In this document: positions 33,194-42,068 of the stretch, piece by piece | Layout of the letters: every line of letters starts with the position of its first letter | Position numbering within the stretch: position 1 is the stretch's first letter | NCBI GenBank assembly: GCA_963724065.1 | Contig: CAVRTB010000001.1 | Location: 620,001 to 684,000 of the forward strand | DNA from: DASRIA01 sp963724065 | GTDB lineage: Bacteria > Actinomycetota > Thermoleophilia > Solirubrobacterales > JBBDJG01 | Direction: 5' to 3' | Length of the DNA: 64,000 nucleotides | Position numbers and translations under genes: made by a program | Notes under the pieces: model-generated | What the model saw: only the letters and a program-made list of their open reading frames with translations | Database searches by the model: none | Told to the model about the DNA's origin: nothing

Positions 33194-33242
33194 CCACCCA
33201 CCCTTTTCAACCGACTGCATTGGAATGGTTGACTGTAACGGC

Positions 33243-33284
33243 TCGCGTTTGACTTGGCGCGTCTGACTGGGCGCGTCTGCCTTG
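33243..33284. repeat. three tandem 14-bp imperfect repeats upstream of HU
   Basis: Units TCGCGTTTGACTTG, GCGCGTCTGACTGG and GCGCGTCTGCCTTG follow each other without gaps in the cysC-HU divergent spacer, 79 bp before the HU start. The spacing (about 1.3 helical turns) and position suggest a regulator or nucleoid-protein site. Confidence 0.45.
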
Positions 33285-33362
33285 CCGCCGGGCATTCCTC
33301 GAAAAAGGCGTCCGATGGGGCATTTAGCTTCAGCGCGCCACTTCCAACGAGGAGGAGCCCTC

Positions 33363-33638
33363 ATGAACAAGGCCCAGCTGGTCGAGCAGATCGCCGAGAA
33401 GTCAGAGCTCAGTCGCCGTGAGGCGGAGCAGGCTGTCGACGCGGCGCTCCAGACGATCGAGGAGCAGCTCGCCAGCGGAAGCGAGATAACGCTCACCGGA
33501 TTCGGCAAGTTCCACGTCGCGGACCGCGGCGCCCGCCAGGGCAGGAACCCCCAGACAGGGGAGCCGATTCAGATCAAGGCTTCGCGCGTCCCGCGCTTCA
33601 GCGCAGGCGCGAAGCTCAAGCAGGTCGTAAACAAGTAG
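33363..33638 (+). CDS. HU-family DNA-binding protein
   Basis: 91 residues, the full HU/IHF fold without the long Lys/Ala-rich tail of mycobacterial HupB: MNKAQLVEQIAEKSELSRRE, TLTGFGKFHVADRGARQGRNPQTGEPIQI and KASRVPRFSAGAKLKQVV. The GRNPQTG tip is the DNA-intercalating arm. A strong AGGAGGAG site precedes the ATG. Structural nucleoid protein acting as a dimer. Confidence 0.95.
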   Translation: MNKAQLVEQIAEKSELSRREAEQAVDAALQTIEEQLASGSEITLTGFGKFHVADRGARQGRNPQTGEPIQIKASRVPRFSAGAKLKQVVNK

Positions 33639-33667
33639 GGAAGGGCCCGGCGTCAGCCGGGCAGGTG

Positions 33668-33692
33668 CGGCGGCGCGTCCAACGCGCCGCCG
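33668..33692. terminator. strong stem-loop after HU
   Basis: Eleven-base-pair stem CGGCGGCGCGT / ACGCGCCGCCG with a three-base loop CCA, followed by TCTT. It ends 25 bp before the convergent P450 stop and can serve both genes. A second GC hairpin (GCCCGGC/GCCGGGC) lies just upstream. Confidence 0.6.
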
Positions 33693-33717
33693 TCTTCACC
33701 CTTCGCCCCGCGAAGGG

Positions 33718-35055
33718 TCAGGCCGCGACCGGCTCGGGGTCCACCGGTGTGCGCGAGCGCGAGCGCTCGCGGAGCACGGTGGTCGCTCCGCGACCGGGGC
33801 TGATCGTGATGGCGCGTCGGCGGGTGAGCTCGAACGCCCCCGTGGCAGGCGTCACGTCGAAGCGCGTGAGCACCGCCGTCAGCACGATCTTCATCTCCTG
33901 CAGCGCGAAGCTCGCGCCCAGGCAACGGCGGCGACCGCCGCCGAACGGGATCCACGTGTAGGTGCCCGGAGTCTCGTCGAGAAAGCGCTCGGGCCTGAAC
34001 GCGTAGGGGTCCGGGTAGAGGCCCGGGTCGTGGTGCATCAGGTACGAGTTCGCGACGAGGCAGACGCCCGGGGGATACTCCCAACCGCCGATCTCGATCG
34101 GCTTCTTGACGAGCCGCGGCGCGGCGTTCGGCAGCACCGGGCGACGCCGTAGCGTCTCCTGGATCGTCGCCGTGACGTACGCGTCGCCGTCGCCGGCGTC
34201 GATCTCCTCGTGCAGCCGGGCGACGACCTCCGGCGAGCGCCCGAGGCGCTCGAACGCCCATGCCAGCTCGGACGCGGTCGTCTCGTGCCCCGCCACGAGC
34301 AGCGTCATCAACTCATCGCGCAGCTCCCGGTGGGACATCGGGCTGCCGTCCTCGTGACGGGCTTGGAGCAGCATCGAAAGGATGTCGTCGCGGTCCCCAC
34401 CCTCGGCTCGGCGCTCGTCGATGAGCTCGTAGATCAGCGCATCCGCCTCCGCGCGTATCCGCAGGAACTCGGCCCACCTGCGCCCGCGCTGGAGCGAGGT
34501 GACCATCGCCGCGGGCTTGCTGCTGAGCGCGAGCAGCAGGTTGAGGCGCTCGCGCAGCCCATCGAGGCGCCCACCGGCATCCAGGCCGAACACGGCGCGC
34601 AGGATCACCTCGAGCGTCAGCGCCTGGAAGCGCGGGTGCAGCTCGACCGGCTGGCCGGACGGCCACGCTGCGGCCTCCTGCTCGGCGACCTCCATCATCG
34701 TGCCGGCGAGGCGCTGCATCTGCTCTCCGTGGAAGGCCGGCAGCATCAGCTTGCGTTGCTGAAGGTGGGCGGATTCGTCAAGCAGGATCACGGAGTTGCG
34801 CCCGACCACCGGCTCGAGGATCTGCGCTCCCTCGCCGGGGTGCAGGACCTCCGGATCGGCGGTGAAGATCTGCTTCACGGCGTCGGGGTCCGCGATCATC
34901 ACGAACGGCGGCGTGTTCAGCAGCCGGACCGTGAAGCGCTTGCCGTATCGCGCACGGCACTGCTCGAGGAATGCGATCGGGCGAGACCACCAGCCGATCG
35001 TCTGGATCAGAGCCGGCCGGCGCGGGCCCGGCGGTAGCTTCTCCTGTGCGTGCAC
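33718..35055 (-). CDS. cytochrome P450
   Basis: About 445 residues. Proline-rich start KLPPGPRRPALIQTIGWW, I-helix oxygen-binding motif LLVAGHETTASELAWAF, K-helix ETLRRRP (ExxR), PERF meander and heme loop FGGGRRRCLGASFALQE with the axial cysteine. The ordering and PPGP region are like class II-type bacterial CYPs of the CYP110/CYP1xx kind rather than short soluble ones. GTG 35055 chosen; ATG 35115 is possible. Needs a ferredoxin and reductase, and a ferredoxin reductase gene lies 4 kb away (inference only). Confidence 0.92.
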   Translation of the reverse strand: MHAQEKLPPGPRRPALIQTIGWWSRPIAFLEQCRARYGKRFTVRLLNTPPFVMIADPDAVKQIFTADPEVLHPGEGAQILEPVVGRNSVILLDESAHLQQRKLMLPAFHGEQMQRLAGTMMEVAEQEAAAWPSGQPVELHPRFQALTLEVILRAVFGLDAGGRLDGLRERLNLLLALSSKPAAMVTSLQRGRRWAEFLRIRAEADALIYELIDERRAEGGDRDDILSMLLQARHEDGSPMSHRELRDELMTLLVAGHETTASELAWAFERLGRSPEVVARLHEEIDAGDGDAYVTATIQETLRRRPVLPNAAPRLVKKPIEIGGWEYPPGVCLVANSYLMHHDPGLYPDPYAFRPERFLDETPGTYTWIPFGGGRRRCLGASFALQEMKIVLTAVLTRFDVTPATGAFELTRRRAITISPGRGATTVLRERSRSRTPVDPEPVAA

Positions 35056-35147
35056 TCCTCGTTCCTCGCCGCACAAGATACCCGGGCCCGCGCCTTGCAG
35101 CGTGCCTCTGATCACATAGAGGCTCTCTCTACTTGGAGCGGCTCTCG

Positions 35148-35591
35148 CTACTTGGCGGTGAGCGTGCCCTCCATGCCCGCCTGGCGATGACCCGGGACGG
35201 AGCAGTAGAAGGTGTACTTGCCGGCCGCGAGCGTCGCCTTGGCCGTGTCCTCGCCGTCCGAGATCACCTCGGTCTTCGCAACCTCCTGGCCGCCGTCGTC
35301 CTCGAGCACGAAGTCGTGGGGCGTGGATGACGGGTTCTCGAATCTGAACGTCGCCGCGCCGACCGGCGCGCTCAGGCTCTTCTGCACGAACTCGAGCGCT
35401 CCGCCGGGGTCGGCCGAGACCTCGACGGTCTCACCGGCTCCGCCTGAGCCGGTGGTCGTCTCGTCGGTTGTCGTCGTCTCGGTCGCGGCAGGCTCGGTGG
35501 TGTCGCTGCTGCTGCTGTTGTCGTCGCCGCACGCGGCAAGCCCGAAGGCGGCCGTCGCGCAGATCAGGATCAGGAGCGGGAAACGCTTCAT
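35148..35591 (-). CDS. cupredoxin-like copper lipoprotein
   Basis: 147 residues. Signal peptide with lipobox ending LAAC (Cys21), then a Ser/Thr/Glu-rich low-complexity linker to about 57, then a plastocyanin-like domain. Copper ligands appear as His in PHDFVL, Cys in YCSVPGH, the next His of the same motif, and Met in AGMEG. It carries electrons or binds copper at the outer face of the membrane. RBS AGGGGG precedes the ATG. Divergent from the methyltransferase-fusion gene, 177 bp apart. Confidence 0.88.
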   Translation of the reverse strand: MKRFPLLILICATAAFGLAACGDDNSSSSDTTEPAATETTTTDETTTGSGGAGETVEVSADPGGALEFVQKSLSAPVGAATFRFENPSSTPHDFVLEDDGGQEVAKTEVISDGEDTAKATLAAGKYTFYCSVPGHRQAGMEGTLTAK

Positions 35592-35768
35592 GTGGACCCC
35601 CTTCTCGCGGGCATCGGAAAGCAACACGGGGTGCCGCCTCACGCGAACGCTACCGCCCGGACGGCGATCGCGCCGAAGGTCGCGTAACCACGCTGCGCGT
35701 CTAGTACGGTTGAGAACGGGTCGCGGCCACGGCGCCGGCCGGCCCGACACCATGTACGAGGAGAGGCA

Positions 35769-36857
35769 TTGACAGGGGACAAGGCGAACGTGGCGCTGTT
35801 GAGAGCCGCCTACGAATCCTTCGATACGGACGGACCGCGCGCCTTCGACGGTGTGCTCGCCCCGGAGGTCGAGTGGCTCGAGTCGCCGAATGCCGTCGTG
35901 CACGCCCGCCAGTCCCGCGGGCAGGTCATGGCCCGCATGGACGAGCTCGGCTGGCACGACTGGCGATTGGTGCCGCTGGACTTCGTCGATCTCGGGGACC
36001 GTGTCGTCGTGCAATTGCGCGAGGTCCGCCGCCACCCTCAGGCCGGCGACCGTGCAGAGCGCGATCGCGCGCACTACTGGAAGATGGGCCCGCGCGGCGC
36101 GGACCGTCTCGAGGTCCACGTGCGGCGCGCCGCCGCGGTGAACGCCGCCGTCGGTTACTTCGCTTTGCTGGAGCGCATGCACGAGCGCCTGCGCCCGCGC
36201 ACGTACGCGGAGATCGGCGTCCACGCCGGCCGCTCGCTGGGTTGCGTGCTGCCCGGCACGAGGAGTGTCGGGATCGACCCCGAGCCGATCCTCTCCGATC
36301 CGGCGGTTGAAGAGGCGTCGAAGATCTTCCGGCTCACGAGCGATGACTTCTTCGCGCAACACGACCTTAGGGAGGAGCTGGGCGGATCGCCGCTCGACTT
36401 CGCCTTCATCGACGGGATGCACCTGTTCGAGTTCGCACTGCGCGACTTCATCAACCTCGAGCGCCACTGCGGCGAGAACTCGGTGATCCTCGTGCACGAC
36501 TGCTACCCGCGATTGCGCGACCACGCCGAGCGCGAGCGCAAGACGATCGCCTGGAGCGGCGACGTCTGGAAGCTGATCCCATGCCTTCGAGAGCAACGGC
36601 CCGACCTGCGCGTCTCGGCGGTGGACCTGCGCCCTGCCGGCATCGGCATCATCACCGGGCTCGATCCCGGGTCCACGGTCCTGTCCGATTCCTACGAGGA
36701 GATCGAGGCGCGTTACCGCGCGCTCGACTACGACTGGGTGGAGGAGGACAAGGAGGTCCGGCTCGCGCGCGTCGAGCACGACTGGGAGGTGATCGAGCCA
36801 CTTCTGCCGCCGCCCTTCGACTCCAGCCCGGCGTCGCTCGGAGGGCATCCCGCTTGA
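35769..36857 (+). CDS. NTF2-like domain fused to a class I methyltransferase
   Basis: 362 residues from TTG 35769 (GAGGAGAG upstream). About 1-120 is NTF2/SnoaL-like (VALLRAAYESFDTDGPRAFD, LAPEVEWLESPN, RLVPLDFVDLGDRVVVQLRE). About 130-345 is an AdoMet-methyltransferase-type Rossmann domain (TYAEIGVHAGRSLGCVLPGT, SVGIDPEPI, DFAFIDGMHLFEFALRDFIN, ILVHDCYPRLRDHAERERKT), as in Methyltransf_24. AIGVH-GRS stands where motif I is usually GxGxG. TTGA overlap with the following GT92 gene suggests a joint role in glycan or cell-surface modification. Confidence 0.75.
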   Translation: MTGDKANVALLRAAYESFDTDGPRAFDGVLAPEVEWLESPNAVVHARQSRGQVMARMDELGWHDWRLVPLDFVDLGDRVVVQLREVRRHPQAGDRAERDRAHYWKMGPRGADRLEVHVRRAAAVNAAVGYFALLERMHERLRPRTYAEIGVHAGRSLGCVLPGTRSVGIDPEPILSDPAVEEASKIFRLTSDDFFAQHDLREELGGSPLDFAFIDGMHLFEFALRDFINLERHCGENSVILVHDCYPRLRDHAERERKTIAWSGDVWKLIPCLREQRPDLRVSAVDLRPAGIGIITGLDPGSTVLSDSYEEIEARYRALDYDWVEEDKEVRLARVEHDWEVIEPLLPPPFDSSPASLGGHPA

Positions 36858-37741
36858 GCGTGCGCCCGCATTACCTCTCGGTCTGCGCCGTATACCGCGA
36901 CGAGGGTCCGTACCTGCGGGAATGGGTCGCTTTCCATCGCGTCGTCGGCGTCGAGCACTTCTTCCTGTACAACAACCGCAGCTCCGACGACGGGCACCGC
37001 GAGGCGCTCGCGCCCTACATCGAGGAGGGCGTGGTGCAGTTGCACGAGTGGCCTGCGTGCCTGCCCCCAGGCATCGTCACCGGCGAGGCGACCCAGGCCG
37101 CGGCGTTCCAGCACTGCATCCAGAACTACGCAGACCAGTCGCGCTGGATCGCGTTCCTCGACCTCGACGAGTTCCTCTTCTCACCGCTCGGGCGCCCGCT
37201 CCCGGACCTGCTCGGCGAGTACGAGCGCTGGCCCGGCGTTGGCGCGAACTGGGCGAACTTCGGCGCGTCCGGCCACGCGACGATGCCGGACGCTCTCGTG
37301 ACCGAGGCGTACACGCGCCGCACGGAGGAGGAGGAGCGCAACCGGCTGATCAAGTGCGTGGTCGATCCGCGCCGAGTCCGCAACTTCTGCCTCGCGCACT
37401 TCTTCATGTTCCGCGGTGACCCGGCGTTCACGGTCGACGAGAACCATCGCCCGATCGAGGCGCGTCCGGGGTCCCCGCTCAGCAAGACTGAAGAGGTCTC
37501 GTTCGAGCGGCTCCGGGTGAACCACTACGTGACCAAGTCGGAGCAGGAGCTGCGCCGCAAGCAGAGGCGCGTGCGAGTCGACAACGGCCAGATGCGCGAA
37601 TACACGGACGCGCAGATCGCCCGCACGCTGGCGGCACTCGATCAGGTCGAGGATCGCGCGATCCAGATGTACCTGCCGGCTCTGCGCGAGGAGCTCGCTC
37701 GCGTCGCGGGCCCCGCGATGGCAAGCGCGCCGGCGGACTAG
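36854..37741 (+). CDS. GT92-like glycosyltransferase
   Basis: 295 residues. HYLSVCAVYRDEGPYLREWV, HFFLYNNRSSDDGHREALAP and the metal-binding RWIAFLDLDEFLFSPLG (DxD) are diagnostic of glycosyltransferase family 92/DUF23. EARPGSPLSKTEEVSFERLR and VNHYVTKSEQEL are the acceptor side. The start is TTG 36854 overlapping the previous stop; GTG 36860 is nearly equivalent. A paralogue lies at 44215-45036. Soluble, probably peripheral; acceptor unknown. Confidence 0.85.
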   Translation: MSVRPHYLSVCAVYRDEGPYLREWVAFHRVVGVEHFFLYNNRSSDDGHREALAPYIEEGVVQLHEWPACLPPGIVTGEATQAAAFQHCIQNYADQSRWIAFLDLDEFLFSPLGRPLPDLLGEYERWPGVGANWANFGASGHATMPDALVTEAYTRRTEEEERNRLIKCVVDPRRVRNFCLAHFFMFRGDPAFTVDENHRPIEARPGSPLSKTEEVSFERLRVNHYVTKSEQELRRKQRRVRVDNGQMREYTDAQIARTLAALDQVEDRAIQMYLPALREELARVAGPAMASAPAD

Positions 37742-37750
37742 GCGTACCGG

Positions 37751-38113
37751 CTAGACGGGAGCGTCCCCGGGGCCGACGACCTCGAGGAAGTTGTCCACGC
37801 CGGTGAGCTTGAACAGCTCGTGGACGTGCGGCGGACCTGCCACGACGACGAAGCGCTGCCCCCTCATGCGGGCATGCATCTCGGCGACGAGCACGGCTGA
37901 CAGCCCGGTCGAGTCCATGAAGGTCGTCGCGCTGAGGTCGAGCACGACCGTGCCGGCCGATGCGTGGCGCAGCTCCGAGAGCTCCTTGTTGAACGCCGGG
38001 ACCGTCGACACGTCGAGCTCGCCGGCGACGGTGACCTTGAGCGAGGCGTCGTCCTCGGCGATGGTCACCACGAGTGCGCGCCCATCATTGGAGCCGGCGG
38101 GGCGTGTGGTCAT
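37751..38113 (-). CDS. STAS-domain anti-sigma factor antagonist
   Basis: 120 residues of the SpoIIAA/RsbV type: LKVTVAGELDVSTVPAFNKE, LDLSATTFMDSTGLSAVLVA with phosphorylatable Ser68, and FVVVAGPPHVHELFKLTGVD. When dephosphorylated such proteins sequester an anti-sigma kinase and free a sigma factor. No RsbW-type kinase is adjacent. The 140 bp to the next gene shows nothing recognisable. Confidence 0.9.
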   Translation of the reverse strand: MTTRPAGSNDGRALVVTIAEDDASLKVTVAGELDVSTVPAFNKELSELRHASAGTVVLDLSATTFMDSTGLSAVLVAEMHARMRGQRFVVVAGPPHVHELFKLTGVDNFLEVVGPGDAPV

Positions 38114-38253
38114 GAGATGTGGGCGTGGATCACTGATGGGGCGATGTGTGTTGGTCGGTCGCGGCGAGGACGGTTGACGCCTACCCGCATGCGCGACGAC
38201 CCTAACGATGCTCGGTCCCGGCTTGTGCGGGCTGAAGTAGGCTACCGGTCGTC

Positions 38254-39129
38254 GTGGACCCGTTCAGGACCCCAGACGAGCGCTTCGACCGCCTGCCCGG
38301 ATACGAGTACGAGCCGCATTACGTCGAGGTCGGCGGCCTGCGAATCCATTACGTCGACGAGGGCGACGGATCGCCGATCGTCTGTTTTCACGGCGAGCCC
38401 ACCTGGTCCTATCTCTACCGGAAGATGATCGGGCCCCTGGTCTCTGCCGGGCACCGGGTGATATGTCCCGACTACGCCGGCTTCGGGCGCTCCGACAAGC
38501 CGACCGACCGCGACTGGTACACGTACGACCGGCACGTCGGGGTCGTCACCCAGTTGCTCGAGATGCTCGACGTGAGGGACGCGACCGCCGTGGTGCAGGA
38601 CTGGGGCGGGCCGATCGGCCTGCGCTGGGCGGTCGAGAACCCTGACCGAGCCGAGCGGCTGGTGATCATGAACACCGGCCTGTTCGCCGGGCAGGTGAAC
38701 GAGGCCTTCATGGCGTGGCGCGACTTCGCCGAGCGCAACCCCGACCTCCCCGTCGGATTCGTGATCGGGGGAGCGACCGCGAGCGACGTCGCCGCGGATG
38801 TGATCGCCGCCTACGAGGCGCCGTGGCCGAACGCCGAGTCCAAGGCCGGCGTCGCGATGTTTCCACTGCTCGTGCCGACCACCCCGGACGCTCCGGGCGT
38901 CACCGAGATGGACATGGTCAGGGAGCGCCTCGGCGATTGGCAAAAGCCCGCGCTGGTCTGCTTCTCCGACTCCGATCCGATCTTCACCCCCAAGGCGGGG
39001 CAGCGCTTCGTCGACCTCATTCCCGGCGCGGGCGACCTGCGGGTGATCGAGGGCGCCGCCCACTTTCTCCAGGAGGACAAGGGCGAGGAGATCGCGCAGG
39101 AGATCAACCGGTTCCTCGCGGGTGGCTGA
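38254..39129 (+). CDS. haloalkane dehalogenase, subfamily I-like
   Basis: 291 residues. It follows DhlA-type enzymes closely: HGEPTWSYLYRKMIGPLVSA, PDYAGFGRSDKP, nucleophile Asp116 in VVQDWGGPIGLRW with halide-binding Trp117, RLVIMNTGLFAG and catalytic His in IEGAAHFLQEDKGEEIA. It hydrolyses carbon-halogen bonds to alcohol plus halide. Related lactone and ester hydrolases share the fold, so substrate is not certain. GTG start. It overlaps the ferredoxin reductase gene by 8 bp, implying an operon. Confidence 0.88.
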   Translation: MDPFRTPDERFDRLPGYEYEPHYVEVGGLRIHYVDEGDGSPIVCFHGEPTWSYLYRKMIGPLVSAGHRVICPDYAGFGRSDKPTDRDWYTYDRHVGVVTQLLEMLDVRDATAVVQDWGGPIGLRWAVENPDRAERLVIMNTGLFAGQVNEAFMAWRDFAERNPDLPVGFVIGGATASDVAADVIAAYEAPWPNAESKAGVAMFPLLVPTTPDAPGVTEMDMVRERLGDWQKPALVCFSDSDPIFTPKAGQRFVDLIPGAGDLRVIEGAAHFLQEDKGEEIAQEINRFLAGG

Positions 39130-40363
39130 GCGCGAGGTCGAGTTCCTGCTCGTCGGGGGAGGCCTGGCCGCGGCCAACTGCGCGCGCCACCTGCGCGAGC
39201 AGGGTGCCGAAGGCGACATCGTGCTCGTCGGCCGCGAGCCAGACCCGCCGTACAACCGCCCGCCCCTGACGAAGGGCTATGTTCGCGGCGAGGAATCGCG
39301 GGACGACGTCTTGTTCCGGCCGGACGACTGGTACGGGGAGCAGCGGGTCGAGCTGCTGACCCGCACAAGTGTCACCGCGCTCGACGTCGCAACGCGCACG
39401 GCGAAGCTCTCCAACAAGGACGAGCTGCGCTTCGACAAGGCGCTTTTGGCAACCGGCTCGACCGTGCGCATCCTGCGCGCCGAGGGTACGCAGCTCGACG
39501 GGATCCACTATCTGCGCACGCTGCGCAACTCGGATGCGTTGCGCGCCGAGCTCGAGCGGGCGGAGCGCGTCGCGCTGATCGGCGGGAGCTACATCGGCAC
39601 GGAGCTGGCCGCCTCGTTCACCGTGCTCGGCAAGCAGTGCGAGCTGATCATGCTCGAGTCGACGACCCTCGAGCGGATGTGCGGACCCGAGGTCGGGCGC
39701 TTCTTCCAGGACACGCTGACGTCGCACGGCGTGCGCGTGCACGGCTCGCAGGAGCTCGAGCGCTTCGAGGGTTCGGGTGACCGGGTCGAGCGCGTCGTCA
39801 CGAAGTCGGGCCTCACGATCGACTGCGACTTCGTCGTGATCGGCGCCGGTGTGTCGCCGGACATCATGCTCGCGCAGCGCGCGGGGCTCGAGACCGGGAG
39901 CGGCGTGCTCGTCGACCGCTTCCTCGAGACGAGCGCCCCCGGAATCTTCGCGGCGGGCGACATCGCCGAGTACGACAGCGTCGTGCACGGTCGCCGGCTG
40001 CGCATCGAGCACTGGGACGTCGCGCTCAACCAGGGCAGGTACGCCGCGCTCAACATGCTCGGCCACGGGCGGGAGTACGACGTCGTGCCCTACTTCTGGT
40101 CCGACCTCGCCGACTGGGCCGCCATGGAGTACGTCGGGCCCGCGAGCGACTGGGACGAGGTCTGGCTGCGCGGCAGCCTCGACGAGGCAGAGTTCACCGC
40201 GTTCTATGTGAAGGGCGGGCGCCTTGCGGCGGCGCTCACGGTTGGCCGCTCGGACGATCTCACCGTGGCGGCGCGGCTGCTGAAGGAGCAGACGGACATC
40301 GGCGCGATGCGCGCGCGGATCGAGGACCCTCAAGCCGACATCGCCGTGCTGGACCAGCTCTAG
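39122..40363 (+). CDS. FAD-dependent ferredoxin/rubredoxin reductase
   Basis: 413 residues. FAD motif LLVGGGLAAANCARHLREQG, PPYNRPPLTKGY, NADH motif VALIGGSYIGTELAASFTVL, second FAD motif VDRFLETSAPGIFAAGDIAEY, EHWDVALNQGRYAALNMLG and a reductase C-terminal domain. The family feeds electrons from NAD(P)H to ferredoxins of P450s or Rieske oxygenases. No ferredoxin gene lies beside it. It could serve the P450 at 33718 (inference). Convergent stop interlocks with the Kelch gene in CTAG. Confidence 0.9.
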   Translation: MAEREVEFLLVGGGLAAANCARHLREQGAEGDIVLVGREPDPPYNRPPLTKGYVRGEESRDDVLFRPDDWYGEQRVELLTRTSVTALDVATRTAKLSNKDELRFDKALLATGSTVRILRAEGTQLDGIHYLRTLRNSDALRAELERAERVALIGGSYIGTELAASFTVLGKQCELIMLESTTLERMCGPEVGRFFQDTLTSHGVRVHGSQELERFEGSGDRVERVVTKSGLTIDCDFVVIGAGVSPDIMLAQRAGLETGSGVLVDRFLETSAPGIFAAGDIAEYDSVVHGRRLRIEHWDVALNQGRYAALNMLGHGREYDVVPYFWSDLADWAAMEYVGPASDWDEVWLRGSLDEAEFTAFYVKGGRLAAALTVGRSDDLTVAARLLKEQTDIGAMRARIEDPQADIAVLDQL

Positions 40364-41358
40364 TACCGGCGCCGCACGTCGAGCGCCTCGATCGCGTTCG
40401 AGAAGTCGAAGCCCGGGGTCGGCCCGCCCTCGATCGCGTACACGCGGCGGCCGCGCGAGACGAGCCCGAGCCCGTGCCGGGGCGTGCGCATGCGCGGCAG
40501 GCTGCTCCAGGCGCGCCTCGCCGGGTCGTAGACCTCGACCTCCCCGATCGTCCCAGTCGCCTCCTCGCCGCCGGCGACGACCACGCGGGCGCCGGCGGTC
40601 GCCGCGGCGATGCCGCCTCGCGGCTTGCGCATGTCGGGCAACTGCTCCCAGCGCCGCGCTCGCGGCAGATAGCGCTCCGCGGTCTTGAAGTTGCCCTCGC
40701 CGCTGACGCGGCCCGCGAGCACGTAGAAGGCTCCGCCGGCGACGGTCCCGGCGAGATGCTCACGCGCGCGGCCCATGTCGGGCCCGCGCGTCCAGCGCCG
40801 CCGCGCGATGTCGTAGACCTCGAGCGTGGCGAGCGCGCCGTCGCGCGTGTTGGCGCCCCCGGCCGCGTAGAGCTTCCCGGCGATCACGCCGACAGCCAGC
40901 GCCGCCCTTTTCGTGGGTGCGTTCGGCAGGCGCGTCCACCGGTCGCGGCGTGGGTCGTAGCGCAGCAGGGAGGACACCTCGCCGCGGAGGTTGCCGCGCC
41001 CCGTGTAGCCGCCGACGACGTAGAGCGCGCCGCCGTGCGCCGCCGCCGCTGGGTGGTTGAGCGCGACGGGCATCGACCGCACGCGGCGCCAGCGGTCGCG
41101 CCCGATGTCGTAGCGCTCGACCGCCGCGGTCGTCGCGCCCGAGCGCTGCTCGAACCCCCCGACCACGTAGACGAACCTCCCGATGCGGGCCGCTGCCACC
41201 TCGGTGCGGCTCAGCTGCGCCGGGCTCAGCGTCGTCCACGCCTCCCCGCGCGCGCCGCGGGAGCCGTTACCGCTCTCGCCGTCCGCCAGCACGAGCGCGG
41301 CGCCGCCGGCAGCGAGCACGAGCGCGAGCACGACGACGACCAGAGTCCTGCGGCTCAC
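40360..41358 (-). CDS. exported Kelch-repeat beta-propeller protein
   Basis: 332 residues from a GTG start. N-terminal transmembrane/signal stretch SRRTLVVVVLALVLAAGGAALVL. From about 45 six Kelch units follow, each with the GG and spaced Tyr/Trp pair (YVVGGFEQRSGATTAAVERY, YVVGGYTGRGNLRGEVSSLL, YAAGGANTRDGALATLEVYD, VLAGRVSGEGNFKTAERYLP, VVAGGEEATGTIGEVEVYDP, AIEGGPTPGFDFSNAIEALD). GTGA overlap with the upstream small zinc protein gene. Likely extracellular binding scaffold; ligand unknown. Confidence 0.85.
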   Translation of the reverse strand: MSRRTLVVVVLALVLAAGGAALVLADGESGNGSRGARGEAWTTLSPAQLSRTEVAAARIGRFVYVVGGFEQRSGATTAAVERYDIGRDRWRRVRSMPVALNHPAAAAHGGALYVVGGYTGRGNLRGEVSSLLRYDPRRDRWTRLPNAPTKRAALAVGVIAGKLYAAGGANTRDGALATLEVYDIARRRWTRGPDMGRAREHLAGTVAGGAFYVLAGRVSGEGNFKTAERYLPRARRWEQLPDMRKPRGGIAAATAGARVVVAGGEEATGTIGEVEVYDPARRAWSSLPRMRTPRHGLGLVSRGRRVYAIEGGPTPGFDFSNAIEALDVRRRY

Positions 41359-41537
41359 GCCTTCTCCTCCTCGCGTGGCTCATGGCCGCGACACTCCACG
41401 ACGGGCAGGCGCGGATAGCGGGGGAATCCGGGGTCCGAGCGCGAGCGCTCGCACAGCGAGAACGTCGACCCGCGCGTGTTCGGGACGAGCCGCTGGTGGC
41501 GGCAGTTGTCACACAAGCCTGCGCGCGGCCGCGACAT
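41355..41537 (-). CDS. small cysteine-rich zinc-binding-like protein
   Basis: 60 residues. CDNC near the N-terminus, RHQRLVPNTRGSTFSLCERS, then DPGFPRYPRLPVVECRGHEP. The order CxxC, NTRGSTFxLC, FPRYPxLPVxxC is a conserved small actinobacterial family of unknown function, probably one zinc site. ATG 41537 used; an upstream start at 41546 is possible. Coupled to the Kelch gene by a GTGA overlap. Confidence 0.75.
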   Translation of the reverse strand: MSRPRAGLCDNCRHQRLVPNTRGSTFSLCERSRSDPGFPRYPRLPVVECRGHEPREEEKA

Positions 41538-41624
41538 GCCGCCCAAGTATGGCAGCGGTCACACTGCCGGCGGCCGGTCATGGGAGACAATCCGCGGGTC
41601 CGGTCAACGGCGGAAGGAGCGGCA

Positions 41625-42068
41625 ATGAGAGCACCCCGGGTGAGCGAGGGCACGATGCGGTTGGCATTGGTGAGCATCGGCCTGACCCAGATCGCGATCG
41701 GCGTCTGGTTTGCGATCGATCCGGACTCGTTCGTCGAGACGCTGGCCGACTACGGTCCCGCGGACAGCCACTTCCTGCGTGACATCGCAACGTTTCAGCT
41801 GGGGATCGGCATCGCGCTGCTCGCCGCTGTCGGCAGGCCGGCCTGGCGGGCGCCGGTCCTCTTCGCGGCGCTCGCGCAGAGCGCGCTCCACACCGTCAAC
41901 CACCTCATCGACATCGGTGAGACGGATCCGGGCTGGCAGGGGCCTTTCAACTTCGTCAGCCTGCTCGTTCTGACGATCGCGCTGGCCGGGTTGATGCTGT
42001 CCGCCGCCGCGCAGCAGCGAGGCGACGCGCGCGACTCGCCGCGGCCGTCGCGCGGGGCGCCGGCATGA
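41625..42068 (+). CDS. four-helix membrane protein (DUF4345-like)
   Basis: 147 residues with four hydrophobic spans (LALVSIGLTQIAIGVWFAID, LGIGIALLAAVG, APVLFAALAQSALHTVNHLI, FNFVSLLVLTIALAGLMLSA). AAGGAG precedes the ATG. Similar small proteins (DUF4345/DoxX-like) are integral membrane and of unknown role. The stop overlaps the next start as ATGA. Confidence 0.75.
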   Translation: MRAPRVSEGTMRLALVSIGLTQIAIGVWFAIDPDSFVETLADYGPADSHFLRDIATFQLGIGIALLAAVGRPAWRAPVLFAALAQSALHTVNHLIDIGETDPGWQGPFNFVSLLVLTIALAGLMLSAAAQQRGDARDSPRPSRGAPA

